64,000 nucleotides of DNA from Neobacillus sp. PS3-12 (GCF_030915385.1 NZ_CP133268.1:1984001-2048000), one strand, 5' to 3'; counted from the stretch's first letter, positions 17,180 to 25,811 are shown. Numbers and translations: made by a program. The notes: generated by a model from the letters alone, not told the origin.

Positions 17180-18073
17180 CTATTTTCCAGTTTTGCGTTT
17201 TGCATAGGCAGAGATCCACAGGCTAATAAATGTAAACAATAGCAGTGGAAACATGAGTGAAACTGTTACAGCATCAATCATCTGTGGCGGTTGATTACCC
17301 GCACTTGTTAGTACACTAAACACCATAACTGGTAATGTCTGTGTTTCAGGACCGGCAATCAGCAATATAATTAAAAAGGTACTAAACATCCTGATGAAGA
17401 TATTAATCGCTGCGGCTGTGATCCCTGGAATTAACTGAGGGATAATAATTCTTGTAAACAGGTTCAATTTATTAGCACCCAGCGTTTGGGCCGCAACTTC
17501 CAATCTAGGATCAAGTGCTTCAATATAAGGCATCAAAATAAATATAGAAAATGGAATACCAATTAACATTTGAGCAATGACTAATCCGGGTATCGTTTCC
17601 GCTAATCCTATTGAATAAAAGATACTAGCTAGTGGGATAGCATAGGCAATTTCCGGTAACATAAATGGTAAGTTGTAAAAGCTGATTAACGCACTTTTAA
17701 AACGAAAATTCTTCCGAGCCAATACATAGGCTCCTGGAATACTTAAGATTAATGAAAGTAACGTTGAAGTGATCGTTATTTTCATACTAATCATATAGTA
17801 CATACCAATTTGGTATTGATCCCACGCCTTTTTAAACCAGTCAAATGATAAATGCTGCGGCAAAATCGTTCCAAACCATTGAGTAGAAAAAGCATTTAAT
17901 AAAACAGATAGTGTCATTCCAAGAATGATGATGATAAACCCAATAATTAATACCCAGAATGGCAACACTTTTAAAAATTTATAGAACTTAAGCTTTTGTT
18001 TATATTTTTTTGCAATGAGGTCTTGATTAGAAGGTCCATCCATTACTTTCGTTTTCGATACTTCACTTGCCAT
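17180..18073 (-). CDS. ABC transporter permease, PotC-like
   Basis: 297 residues from the ATG at 18073, which has AGGAGGGG upstream; starting at 18115 would overlap the previous gene. Six membrane segments are visible. The coupling-helix EAA motif reads EVAAQTLGANKLNLFTRIII. It pairs with the next permease and the ATPase to make the inner-membrane part of a PotABCD-style importer. Confidence 0.85.
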   Translation of the reverse strand: MASEVSKTKVMDGPSNQDLIAKKYKQKLKFYKFLKVLPFWVLIIGFIIIILGMTLSVLLNAFSTQWFGTILPQHLSFDWFKKAWDQYQIGMYYMISMKITITSTLLSLILSIPGAYVLARKNFRFKSALISFYNLPFMLPEIAYAIPLASIFYSIGLAETIPGLVIAQMLIGIPFSIFILMPYIEALDPRLEVAAQTLGANKLNLFTRIIIPQLIPGITAAAINIFIRMFSTFLIILLIAGPETQTLPVMVFSVLTSAGNQPPQMIDAVTVSLMFPLLLFTFISLWISAYAKRKTGK

Positions 18074-18086
18074 TTGTCGCCCCTCC

Positions 18087-18962
18087 TTACTTAAACGTTG
18101 ATGCTGAACCAACATAGCCCAGTTTACGGATAAAGAAGATGATCCCTAAGCTTATAGCTTGTGTTAACGCCATAATCATTGCGATCGTGCTCGCCATATT
18201 ATAATCAAAGTTTTTCATCGCTTCATCAAATGCTGCAACTGTCATTACACGAGTTGTTGAAGCCGGGTTTCCAACTAAGATTGCCGTTGAGAATACAGCT
18301 AGCTGCATAATAAAATTAAGAGCAAATACAGTTAATACTCCTGAACGGATCAACGGAAAGAATACTTTTCTAAATGTTGTAAAATCGTTTGCCCCAAGCG
18401 TTCTTGCCGCCTGCTCAAAACTAGGATCAATTCCTTCCATTAATCCTGTTAAGTTCGAAAACATAAAGGAAATACCCAAAATGGTAAGGCCAATAAAAGC
18501 ACCCCAATAATTGTATAAAAGGTGGACTGGTTGATGGATGATTCCCATTGCCAGCAACCCACTATTCAACCATCCTGCAGGTTTAAAGAAATCTACCATT
18601 CCCACAGCAATAATCAGTGCGCCTAGTGTAAGTGGGAAAATAATTAAACTGCTTATGATTGCTTTTCCTTTTATATTTTTTCGTAAATAATATGCCATTG
18701 CAAAAGCAACAACCATCTCAAGGACAGAAGAAGGAAATACAAGTAAAAATGTTTTATAAATTGTCGTATAAAAATCGCTCTGTGTAAAAAAGCGGATATA
18801 ATTAGCTAATGACCATGCTGTTTCATCTTTCTTATGAAAGGTAAGCAATATTCCCTTGATAAATGGATAAACAAAAACCAAAAGTAACGGAATCAAGGAT
18901 GGCAAAAGTAATAGATAATCTGCGAATTTAGATAGGGAAGATTTCCGATTCACCACGATCAC
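18087..18962 (-). CDS. ABC transporter permease, PotB-like
   Basis: About 290 residues with six membrane helices and the EAA loop EQAARTLGANDFTTFRKVFF. The GTG at 18962 overlaps the ATPase stop codon (GTGA), but AGGAG sits eight bases before another in-frame GTG at 18953, which may be the true start. The tight packing with the ATPase and second permease shows an operon. Confidence 0.85.
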   Translation of the reverse strand: MIVVNRKSSLSKFADYLLLLPSLIPLLLVFVYPFIKGILLTFHKKDETAWSLANYIRFFTQSDFYTTIYKTFLLVFPSSVLEMVVAFAMAYYLRKNIKGKAIISSLIIFPLTLGALIIAVGMVDFFKPAGWLNSGLLAMGIIHQPVHLLYNYWGAFIGLTILGISFMFSNLTGLMEGIDPSFEQAARTLGANDFTTFRKVFFPLIRSGVLTVFALNFIMQLAVFSTAILVGNPASTTRVMTVAAFDEAMKNFDYNMASTIAMIMALTQAISLGIIFFIRKLGYVGSASTFK

Positions 18963-20044
18963 TCCTGATTGATAATTAATAGATTTTTAGGGTCAAGGAA
19001 AAGGTTGATTTCATGGCCTGCCAGATAGGATTCCAATCCAAGTACATTCACTTTTACTTTTTCTTTATACTCAGATTCGATCTCATACCCTGTCGTATTA
19101 CCAACATAATCACTCACAATAACTTTCCCCTTCATGGAGTTAAATTCAGCTTGCTCTTCCATGATCTTAATATTTTCAGGTTTAATAGTTAACAAAACTT
19201 CGTCACCAATTTGATGTATTCCGTCATCTTCAACCTTTAACTTATATTTCTGTTCAGATTCAAATACTAAATAATCTCCATCCTTGCTAACAAACTTACC
19301 CTTAAAGAAATTTGTATACCCGATAAAATTAGCAACAAAATGATTTTTAGGATGAAGGAAAATTTCCTTCGGAGTTCCAATTTGTTGAACAACACCAAAT
19401 GACATGACGGCAACCTTTGTTGACAGTGAGAGTGCTTCTTCTTGGTCATGGGTTACATAAATGGTTGTAATCCCTAAATCTTGGTGGAGCTTTTTTAACT
19501 GGATACGCATATCTTTCCTTAACTTTGCATCAAGGTTGCTTAAAGGCTCATCCAACAACAAAACCTTTGGTCTGACAACAATGGCCCGTGCTAAGGCAAC
19601 ACGCTGCTGTTGCCCACCACTTAATTCTTTTGGAAAACGGTGTGCAAGGTGCCCAAGTTGAACAAGTTCAAGTGCTTCCGCTACTCTTTTTTTCCTCTCT
19701 TCCTTTGGAACTTTACGCATTTCTAAGCCAAATTCAACATTTTTTTCAACTGTCATATGGGGGAAAAGTGCATAGTTTTGAAATACCATGCCTACATCCC
19801 GTTTATGCATTGGAATATAGTCAATTCTTGTACTATTAAAATAAATTTCACCATCACTTACATCAAGGATCCCCAAAATCATCGAAAGAAGAGTAGTTTT
19901 ACCGCAACCACTTGGTCCAAGAAGGGTCATAAATTCTCCAGATGAAATATCAATATTAGTAGAATCAACAGCAGTTGTTTCTCCAAATTTTCTTGTGACA
20001 TTTTTAATTAATACCCTTGTGTTTTCGGCTATAGCTTGAGCCAT
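18959..20044 (-). CDS. ABC transporter ATP-binding protein, PotA-like
   Basis: 361 residues from the ATG at 20044 (AGGAGG eight bases upstream; a start two codons earlier is too close). Walker A is GPSGCGKTT near residue 45, Q-loop FQNYALFPHMT, signature LSGGQQQR, Walker B VLLLDEPLSNLD, H-loop TIYVTHDQEEA. A C-terminal TOBE-like domain follows. Dedicated ATPases are unusual for Bacillus sugar importers, which usually borrow MsmX, so this points to a sugar-phosphate, polyamine-like or other charged substrate. Confidence 0.92.
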   Translation of the reverse strand: MAQAIAENTRVLIKNVTRKFGETTAVDSTNIDISSGEFMTLLGPSGCGKTTLLSMILGILDVSDGEIYFNSTRIDYIPMHKRDVGMVFQNYALFPHMTVEKNVEFGLEMRKVPKEERKKRVAEALELVQLGHLAHRFPKELSGGQQQRVALARAIVVRPKVLLLDEPLSNLDAKLRKDMRIQLKKLHQDLGITTIYVTHDQEEALSLSTKVAVMSFGVVQQIGTPKEIFLHPKNHFVANFIGYTNFFKGKFVSKDGDYLVFESEQKYKLKVEDDGIHQIGDEVLLTIKPENIKIMEEQAEFNSMKGKVIVSDYVGNTTGYEIESEYKEKVKVNVLGLESYLAGHEINLFLDPKNLLIINQE

Positions 20045-20079
20045 TTTCATGTCCTCCTCATATCAATAACAATGAACAA

Positions 20080-20910
20080 TTATTTCAATGTAACAGTTTT
20101 AATATTTGTTGCTAAGTCCTTGAATGCCTTGACCGACAACGCAAACTTCTCTACTCCGCCACCCGGTTCACTTTTTGAAGTTAAATGTGGTTCAAACGAA
20201 AAGAAACCTTGAAAGTTATCTAAATCTAGCTGCTCTAGTAAATCAGAAAAGTTTCCATCTCCCTGTCCAGCCGGCATGACCTTGCCATCCTCTAATCGTG
20301 CATCCTTAATATGAATATATTCGATATAATCTTTCAATAAATGATACCCTTTTGGGAAAGGTTCATCTTTTACTTGAACAAAATTAGCTGTATCAAAAGT
20401 TGCCCGTAATGAAGGTGAATTCACTGATTGTAAGATATCTAAACATCTTTCAGCGGTATCACCATAAATTTCTTTTTCATTTTCATGAAGTAAAATAATT
20501 CCCTCTTGTTCTGCAAGTTCTGTGAACAAGCTTAAACGACGAATAACTTCTTCACGATATTCCGCCGTTTCCTCTTGCTTCATAAAGAAGGAAAAGATAC
20601 GAATATACTTTGTGTTTAATTGCTTAGCAGTATACAGAGCCCGCTTGAATCTTTCTAAATGTTCGTCAAAAGAATCTGTCATCTTAATTTTTCCAATCGG
20701 AGAACCAATTGCAGACACGTTAAAATTGTACTTTTCGAGTGTTTCTTTAACTTGATCTAATTCGTCATCCGTTAAATCCAAGATATTTTTCCCGTCAACC
20801 ATACGGATTTCAATATGAGAAATACCATTTTCACCCATTACCTCAAGCTGCGTTGCTAAATCAGCAGAAATTTCATCTCCAAAACCACTTAAAACCCAAT
20901 TTTTATTCAT
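20080..20910 (-). CDS. Sugar phosphate isomerase/epimerase (xylose isomerase-like TIM barrel)
   Basis: 276 residues with an AP-endonuclease-2-type TIM barrel. Metal ligands are likely the glutamate in ILLHENEKEIYGD, the aspartate in RATFDTANF, the histidine in YIHIKDA and the glutamate in FFSFEPHL. Family members isomerise or epimerise keto-sugars or dehydrate inosose. It heads the ABC/dehydrogenase operon, with AAGGAG before the ATG and possible operators upstream. It is probably the entry or branching step of the unknown pathway. Confidence 0.85.
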   Translation of the reverse strand: MNKNWVLSGFGDEISADLATQLEVMGENGISHIEIRMVDGKNILDLTDDELDQVKETLEKYNFNVSAIGSPIGKIKMTDSFDEHLERFKRALYTAKQLNTKYIRIFSFFMKQEETAEYREEVIRRLSLFTELAEQEGIILLHENEKEIYGDTAERCLDILQSVNSPSLRATFDTANFVQVKDEPFPKGYHLLKDYIEYIHIKDARLEDGKVMPAGQGDGNFSDLLEQLDLDNFQGFFSFEPHLTSKSEPGGGVEKFALSVKAFKDLATNIKTVTLK

Positions 20911-20954
20911 TTTTATAATCTCCTTTTCATTAGTTCATTTATTTTAGGTTTACT

Positions 20955-20977
20955 ATAGTAGTTTAAATTCCTACTAT
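20955..20977. promoter_or_regulatory. Inverted repeat ATAGTAG-N9-CTACTAT upstream of the island's operon
   Basis: Perfect 7-bp arms at 20955-20961 and 20971-20977, 45-67 bp upstream of the TIM-barrel gene; a similar TACTAT element recurs near 21025-21038. Candidate binding sites for the adjacent AraC regulator. Confidence 0.45.
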
Positions 20978-21050
20978 ATTATTAAAATCGTATACTAGTA
21001 TTCTGTCCTTCTGTTAAGTAGTTATAAAAAATTACTATATTGAAGGTTAC

Positions 21051-21982
21051 TTACAGATCATTTTTATTTCTGCCATTTGAACCACTTAAATAATCAAGAA
21101 TATTACCAGGATTATTAAACTTTTTTCGATACAACTGCGGAGAAATACAAACATATTGCTTAAATAATCGACTAAAATGAATTGCACTATTAAAGCCTAA
21201 GTTTTCTGAAATGTCCCCTACAGAATCGTTTGTCGTAACCAACAGGTTTTTCGCCTCTTCAATTCTGCGGTTAGCTAAATATTTATTGATTGTAAATCCT
21301 GTTACCTCTTTAAAACAATGACACATATAATGCTTGTTCACATGTAAATCTTTAGCTACTTGATCAAGTGTCAAATTTTCTCTGAAATGATTATTAATAA
21401 AATTAAGAATATACTTGGCATGTCTTTCCTTTTGTGAATACTGAATATCATGACTAGGCTGAATCGTTTCGATCGATTTTCGATAAATTCTGATTAGAAG
21501 CTGCGACAAACATGCTTTTGTCAATGATATATACCCTACATCTTTTCTTTCATATTCAATAACCATTTCCTTTAAGAGTTTCTCAATTTGTTCACGCTCT
21601 TGACCTTCCCAGTGAATACGCTGTCCATAAGGTGCATTAAATATCCCAATGATCTTGTTTAAGATATCCTCAGGTAAGTAGTTATCAAAAAGCGATGGAA
21701 TAAAATTAATAAAACTCCTCTCATAATTTTCTCGATCGGTTGGATTTACTCGATGGAGGACCTTTCCGTTGAAAATAAGCATATCTCCGGGGACAATTGG
21801 TAAATTCCTTCTCCAATAATATAATTGGCTTCACCTTTAAAAAAATATAAAATTTCAAAGCCATTATGGGAGTGAAGAATCCATTTACTTCCGTGATCTC
21901 CCTTTCGATGACGCATATAAAAGAGATGCTTATCTAACTCCTGATTCGTATTAATATCAGTATAATCAACCATACAAATCAA
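21051..21982 (-). pseudogene. AraC family regulator with cupin sensor, broken by a -1 frameshift
   Basis: The first frame gives a cupin-like N-terminus with ILHSHNGFEILYFFKGEANY and stops soon after YQLSP. The other frame carries the rest: DMLIFNGKVLHRVNPTDREN and two C-terminal AraC helix-turn-helices (LTLDQVAKDLHVNKHYMCHC and SVGDISENLGFNSAIHFSRL). One extra base in the four-base run at 21789-21792 restores YQLSPGDMLIFNGK and a 310-residue protein. It sits upstream of the ABC/dehydrogenase operon and is probably its regulator. True decay and base-call error cannot be told apart here. Confidence 0.8.
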
Positions 21983-22079
21983 ACCCTATGCAGCAAAAAT
22001 GGTTAAACAAGCCAAACAACTCCAATCAAACGCAATATTCTTTACACTAATAATTGTTAAGTTTATGCAATTTTTTTCA

Positions 22080-22110
22080 GAACGTTTCATTAAAACCTTG
22101 TAAAACGTTC
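22080..22110. promoter_or_regulatory. Inverted repeat GAACGTTT-N15-AAACGTTC upstream of the AraC gene
   Basis: Perfect 8-bp arms at 22080-22087 and 22103-22110, about 100 bp upstream of the AraC start, in a 261-bp gap that otherwise shows only A/T-rich sequence. Candidate operator; no known consensus recognised. Confidence 0.4.
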
Positions 22111-22215
22111 GAATGTAAACCCTTTCTTCCGTTATTATAAACAAATCTGACTATTTTTACTTAACTTTTCTTGCTTGATATTTAACATATATTGCTTATC
22201 TTTACTTTAACCAAA

Positions 22216-22238
22216 AACCCCCCAGCTCGTGGGGGGTT
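22216..22238 (-). terminator. Terminator of the 158-residue membrane protein gene
   Basis: AACCCCCCA and TGGGGGGTT form a 9-bp perfect stem with loop GCTCG, just past the stop codon at 22244. On the minus strand it is followed by TTTGG. Confidence 0.7.
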
Positions 22239-22243
22239 GTTTG

Positions 22244-22720
22244 CTAATAGAAAAGCGTGTATCTTTTTATTTTTTCATACAAATATTGTATTCCATATAA
22301 GATATAGGCTTTATAGTGCAGATAAGCAAAAAATTGAAGGTGATTGATCCGATTTAGACTGATGATTTTAAATTTCTTAAGAATATCAATGAAAAGAAAC
22401 GCAAAGAGGCCGTCAGAAACCACATTCAGTAACACATACTTTTTAAAGTTTCCGTACGAGTATTTAAGTATCCACATAGATAAAGGCATATAGGGGCCAA
22501 CACTAAAAGGAAGCTCGTCTCTTATAAAAGACTTTCGCTTATCGTAAAATTTCCACCAATGCCTCTTATGTCCATATAAATGGTTGATGATTTCAAAAAT
22601 AACAATAAAGATACCTGCTAAAGAATAGCGCCTTAAACTGCGCTTTCCGATAAATAACAATGATAGCCATGGAATCAATATAATCGATAGATTAAATACT
22701 TTGTGCCTTCTGGTTGCCAT
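22244..22720 (-). CDS. Hypothetical membrane protein, 158 residues
   Basis: I do not recognise this family. Hydrophobic segments lie near 9-25 (FNLSIILIPWLSLLFIG), 32-48 (YSLAGIFIVIFEIINHL) and 95-113 (YVLLNVVSDGLFAFLFIDI), with basic and aromatic loops (GHKRHWWKFYDKRKSF). It is rich in K, R, Y and F, typical of small low-GC Bacillus membrane proteins. An AACGAGGTTC-type weak ribosome site precedes the ATG. A terminator follows at once, so it is a single gene. Confidence 0.65.
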   Translation of the reverse strand: MATRRHKVFNLSIILIPWLSLLFIGKRSLRRYSLAGIFIVIFEIINHLYGHKRHWWKFYDKRKSFIRDELPFSVGPYMPLSMWILKYSYGNFKKYVLLNVVSDGLFAFLFIDILKKFKIISLNRINHLQFFAYLHYKAYILYGIQYLYEKIKRYTLFY

Positions 22721-22774
22721 GAACGAGGTTCACCTCATCCTGATATTTTTATACCCTTTTATGATATCCAGATT

Positions 22775-22815
22775 TTAGCAATCTAACCGCTCATTTTGAG
22801 CGGTTAGATTGCTAA
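22775..22815. other. 18-bp perfect hairpin overlapping the end of the hydrolase gene
   Basis: TTAGCAATCTAACCGCTC pairs with its exact complement around ATTTT. It includes the last codons and stop of the hydrolase gene. There is no T-run on the minus side, so it is not a standard intrinsic terminator; it may protect the mRNA 3' end. Confidence 0.6.
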
Positions 22816-23784
22816 TGTGTTCTCCTTAATTTTTATGCATTCCTCATTAAACTTTTCAACTTCTTCGTAGTTGAGGAGGTGTCCTGAATTTTCAAACCAA
22901 ATGAGTTCTTTATGGGGACATTCTAAAGTATGAAAGTATTGTTCCGCTAATGGAAATGGGGTTTGATAATCATGTTTGCCTGCGAATATATAAACAGGAG
23001 TTTCAAGCCGTGGTGCTGTTTCTATTAAATTAACATCCACAATTTGCTCCCATAAAGAATCCAAAGAAAACTTTCCAGCTTTTAAATAGCGCATCCAATC
23101 TTTCATCGTATACTCAGATTGAAATAGCATAGTTGAATAAACAAGATTATACATAGTTACTCCGATGAAGGAACCGCCAAACTTGGTCAGCCACTTCCGT
23201 TGCACCTTTAAAAAGTTCATATCGGTTGGATTAAATTCTTTGCTCATTAATTCTTTTTGTGCCTTTTTATTGTCCAAATCTTTAGCTTTTCTGATCGTAT
23301 AATCGAACGAAACTTTTTCGCCTTCCCTCATATTCACGACTTGGCCGATCCCTATGTATCCATAAATCAATTCGGGAACTTTTTGGGATGTTTTTACACC
23401 AAGGACCGTTCCCCAGGAATGGCCGACTAAAAAAAGTTTGGGCTGATTGAAGCGTGTTAAGAGGTGTTGAATCAGTTCAACAGTATCATTTACCATATTT
23501 TCGATCGTAAGGTCTTCCTTTTTTAAATCCTTTGAGTAGGATAAACCTGCTCCTCTTTGGTCCCAGTTCACCACGGTAAAGTATTTTTCTAATTCACGTT
23601 GAAATTTTGGGGCAAAGCCAATCTGGGCTGTTCCAGGTCCCCCGTGCAAAAAGAGCATTAACGGATTGTTGATATTTTCTCCCCTAATCAGAATGGACTG
23701 TTTAAGCCCGCCCAGCTTTACTTCTTCTAAAACTGTTATGGACTCGAATTGACTATCGATCTCCTTTGTCTTTCTACTGAACAT
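22804..23784 (-). CDS. Alpha/beta hydrolase, prolyl aminopeptidase (S33)-like
   Basis: 326 residues. HGGPGT at 47-52 is the oxyanion-hole motif typical of proline iminopeptidases, NWDQRGAG follows at 73-80, and the nucleophile elbow GHSWGT gives S123. The catalytic Asp is probably in FAGKHDYQTP and the His in FENSGHLLNYEE. It would cleave N-terminal proline from peptides, or hydrolyse another amide or ester. GGGGGAG precedes the ATG. It is monocistronic. Confidence 0.85.
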   Translation of the reverse strand: MFSRKTKEIDSQFESITVLEEVKLGGLKQSILIRGENINNPLMLFLHGGPGTAQIGFAPKFQRELEKYFTVVNWDQRGAGLSYSKDLKKEDLTIENMVNDTVELIQHLLTRFNQPKLFLVGHSWGTVLGVKTSQKVPELIYGYIGIGQVVNMREGEKVSFDYTIRKAKDLDNKKAQKELMSKEFNPTDMNFLKVQRKWLTKFGGSFIGVTMYNLVYSTMLFQSEYTMKDWMRYLKAGKFSLDSLWEQIVDVNLIETAPRLETPVYIFAGKHDYQTPFPLAEQYFHTLECPHKELIWFENSGHLLNYEEVEKFNEECIKIKENTLAI

Positions 23785-23992
23785 AACCTCTCCCCCATCA
23801 AATTCCTTAAAACAGGTGAAATTATTGGCATTCCTGTTGTATATATATGTGTATTTCTGTTTTTACATTCAACCTTGAAATTCAAAAGTCCTTTAATAAT
23901 TCACAGACAATTTACCTTTTCTTAATATTCACTCCACATTATTTGGTTAAGATATTATTAGTCAAGACTTAACACTCCATATAGTCTTTTGG

Positions 23993-24022
23993 ATCCGGAC
24001 CTTAGTCCGGATATTTTTTTAT
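23993..24022 (+). terminator. Orphan plus-strand terminator
   Basis: ATCCGGAC-CTTA-GTCCGGAT followed by ATTTTTTTATTTT. No plus-strand gene lies upstream in the 305-bp gap 23785-24089. It could end an unannotated small RNA or antisense transcript. No convincing promoter was found for it. Confidence 0.7.
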
Positions 24023-24036
24023 TTTAAAACACAAAA

Positions 24037-24073
24037 GAAGCAGCAGCATGTGATTCTAAAATGCTCCTGCTTC
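24037..24073 (-). terminator. Terminator of the comK-like gene
   Basis: GAAGCAGGAGCAT and ATGCTGCTGCTTC form a stem with an 11-base loop on the minus strand, followed by TTTTGTGTTTT, 17 bases past the stop codon. Confidence 0.85.
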
Positions 24074-24089
24074 CTTTCAATCGATGAAC

Positions 24090-24668
24090 CTATTTATCCT
24101 CTTCCGGTTCTTCATCGGAATCTTCTTTTTTAAAAACTAGTTCTTGCTCGGATTCACGTATGTAAAATCCCCTTATCTGCTCGGCGATGAAGCTTTCCGC
24201 ACCCAGGCTATTTTTTGTGATATTTTCCTTTAGCTGTGCTGCCTTCTGCCGTTTATGATTGAAGGAAATTTCTTTCATCATGAGTTCATATGTATGTCCA
24301 AAACTTAAGTGCACTTCTGTTTTTTTACGGCCAACCGCTTTCGTATCTTTGATATGGGAATGAGAAAACCAGACACAGCTTTGCAGTTTAGAAGACCTGG
24401 TAGGAATCAGCCAAATATCTAGTTTGGCATTTACATGAATAGGCGGTGTCTTAACCTCTCCAAGAATATGTTTGGAACTATTGACCGCTCCCTGGAAATC
24501 AGAGCCATACTTTAACAAGGTATGGTTGATCAATTTTACTGGAGATAACATTACAACTAGCAGTTCTTCCTTATCCAAAACCTTTGACCATAGATTTGCA
24601 AACTCATCATAAATACCTTCTACTAAAACAGTATTCTCATTAATTAGATATTCCGGTACAATCCTCAT
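24090..24668 (-). CDS. comK: ComK family competence transcription factor
   Basis: 192 residues, the same size as B. subtilis ComK. Shared features are the SSKHILGEVKTPPIHVN region (ComK: GTYEVTKISHKPPIMVD), the LDIWLIPTRS and CVWFSHSHIKDTKAV blocks (ComK: QIFLFPTLSS, CGWISHVHVKEFKAT), and a conserved VHLSFGHTYEL stretch. ComK activates DNA-uptake genes by binding AT-boxes. The C-terminus is unusually acidic (KKEDSDEEPEEDK), unlike B. subtilis. AGGGGATGAG precedes the ATG. Similar proteins exist in non-competent Bacillaceae, so competence itself is not shown. Confidence 0.85.
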   Translation of the reverse strand: MRIVPEYLINENTVLVEGIYDEFANLWSKVLDKEELLVVMLSPVKLINHTLLKYGSDFQGAVNSSKHILGEVKTPPIHVNAKLDIWLIPTRSSKLQSCVWFSHSHIKDTKAVGRKKTEVHLSFGHTYELMMKEISFNHKRQKAAQLKENITKNSLGAESFIAEQIRGFYIRESEQELVFKKEDSDEEPEEDK

Positions 24669-24707
24669 CCATTCTCATCCCCTTTTAATTTGAAATTTCT
24701 TTTAAAA

Positions 24708-24781
24708 GGGTATACCATTTAAGTGTTGGTATACCCAACCGCTTGCCCTCGGGTACGTCTGGCCAGACTTCCGCCCGAGGG
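24708..24781. other. Nested palindromes upstream of comK
   Basis: GGGTATACC (24708-24716) and GGTATACCC (24728-24736) form one inverted repeat. Next, CCCTCGGG (24746-24753) and CCCGAGGG (24774-24781) enclose a loop that itself holds the perfect palindrome GTCTGGCCAGAC (24757-24768). The block is GC-rich in an A/T-rich gap. There is no T-run. It may be a comK operator cluster or a small structured RNA; role unknown. Confidence 0.55.
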
Positions 24782-25238
24782 TATTGTTGTGTTCATATCC
24801 TTTTCTCCGCTAAAAAGGTTTTTCTCGCAGATTTACTCCTAAAATGTTCATGGTTAGAATAGATGAGATTCATAGGCTGGATTAACGGTGCAGGCTCTTG
24901 GCAATTAAACCCATTGCATGGTGTGATGTGGAAGTTTTGGTTAAAGGGTAAATGGTGATATTTTGGAGCAGGAAGATCTGTGTTCGCATTTTATCAGAAC
25001 GGATATTCTGCAATTTAATCATACCGAAAAATGAAAGCCCTTTCAATAAAACTATTTGAAAATAATATGAACTTTCCCAAGATTCGACATATTTTACAGT
25101 TTCCATAATGATAGAATTGTTTTTTAAGGAAACTTTCAGCTAAGCTTCATGTTCAATTCAGGTTGAGAGTAGATAATACAAACATGAACAGGAAAGAAAT
25201 TAAAAAAATTGATATATAAATTGAAAGGAGTTTTTAAA
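24782..25238. other. 457-bp gap without a convincing gene
   Basis: The only longer frame (minus strand, 24882-25106) has no ribosome site and no recognisable motif. Near the right end, AAGGAG at 25224-25229 belongs to the next gene. I see nothing else I can support. Confidence 0.5.
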
Positions 25239-25553
25239 ATGAATAAAAAGAAATGGACCTCTTGGGGTGTGAGCTTTTCCAGTATTGCTCTCGTTGCAGG
25301 AATGATAGGATATCTGGGAATCACAAATAAAGATACTTCAAGCAAAACAAATACAGTAGCACAATCGCAAGCCACAACACAAAGTTCGACTCAAACGTCT
25401 CAAAGCGGATCAACAATCAGCTATAAAATTCCTAGTCAAACTACTAGCAGTAGCAATAACTCGGCTTCGCAAACAAATTCCCAATCTTCTTCAACAAGTC
25501 AGTCATTTGAGGGCCAGCATGGAGGTTTCGATACTACTACAGGTGGAACCTGA
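25239..25553 (+). CDS. Small membrane-anchored or secreted Ser/Thr/Gln-rich protein
   Basis: 104 residues from the ATG at 25239 (AAGGAG ten bases upstream; an earlier in-frame ATG at 25209 lacks one). An N-terminal hydrophobic segment, WGVSFSSIALVAGMIGYLGI, is an uncleaved signal or anchor with no lipobox. The rest is a low-complexity S/T/Q/N-rich tail ending in FEGQHGGFDTTTGGT. I do not recognise the family. It is followed 67 bases later by a 44-residue gene and then a shared terminator, so the two form an operon. Confidence 0.75.
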   Translation: MNKKKWTSWGVSFSSIALVAGMIGYLGITNKDTSSKTNTVAQSQATTQSSTQTSQSGSTISYKIPSQTTSSSNNSASQTNSQSSSTSQSFEGQHGGFDTTTGGT

Positions 25554-25620
25554 TTTTAATGATAAGTTAAGAATATAGTCATAGTATTAATATTGTAAGT
25601 TTGAAAGGAGAAAGTACATT

Positions 25621-25755
25621 ATGTGCAACTATACAATCTATGTAACCTATAAGGGACATATCTACCAAACCAATGTAATAGCGAACAAAAACCAATCACA
25701 AGAAGAAATTTATCATATAGCAAAAGAACAAGTAGAGAAACAATGGGCAAATTAA
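25621..25755 (+). CDS. 44-residue BA3454-like stress response protein
   Basis: The ATG has AAGGAG nine bases upstream. The protein is MCNYTIYVTYKGHIYQTNVI followed by ANKNQSQEEIYHIAKEQVEKQWAN. The pattern beta strand, 'KGxxYQTNVI', then an amphipathic helix ending in EQVxKQW fits the small BA3454 stress-response family as I recall it; this match is from memory and needs a search. It is co-transcribed with the preceding membrane protein and followed by a strong terminator. Confidence 0.7.
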   Translation: MCNYTIYVTYKGHIYQTNVIANKNQSQEEIYHIAKEQVEKQWAN

Positions 25756-25774
25756 TTAATATCCAGAAATTTAA

Positions 25775-25811
25775 AAAATGCTCAGAGCATAAAATGTTCT
25801 GAGCATTTTTT
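25775..25811 (+). terminator. Terminator of the two small genes
   Basis: AAAAATGCTCAGA and TCTGAGCATTTTTT form a 12-13-bp stem with a T-run on the plus strand. Confidence 0.9.

Noticed and set aside
22775..22815. Hairpin after the hydrolase gene as an intrinsic terminator
   Set aside because: The stem is perfect but there is no T-run on the transcribed strand, so it is listed only as a hairpin.
24882..25106. A 74-codon minus-strand frame between comK and the small-gene operon
   Set aside because: No ribosome site, no recognised motif, no terminator; kept only as a gap note.
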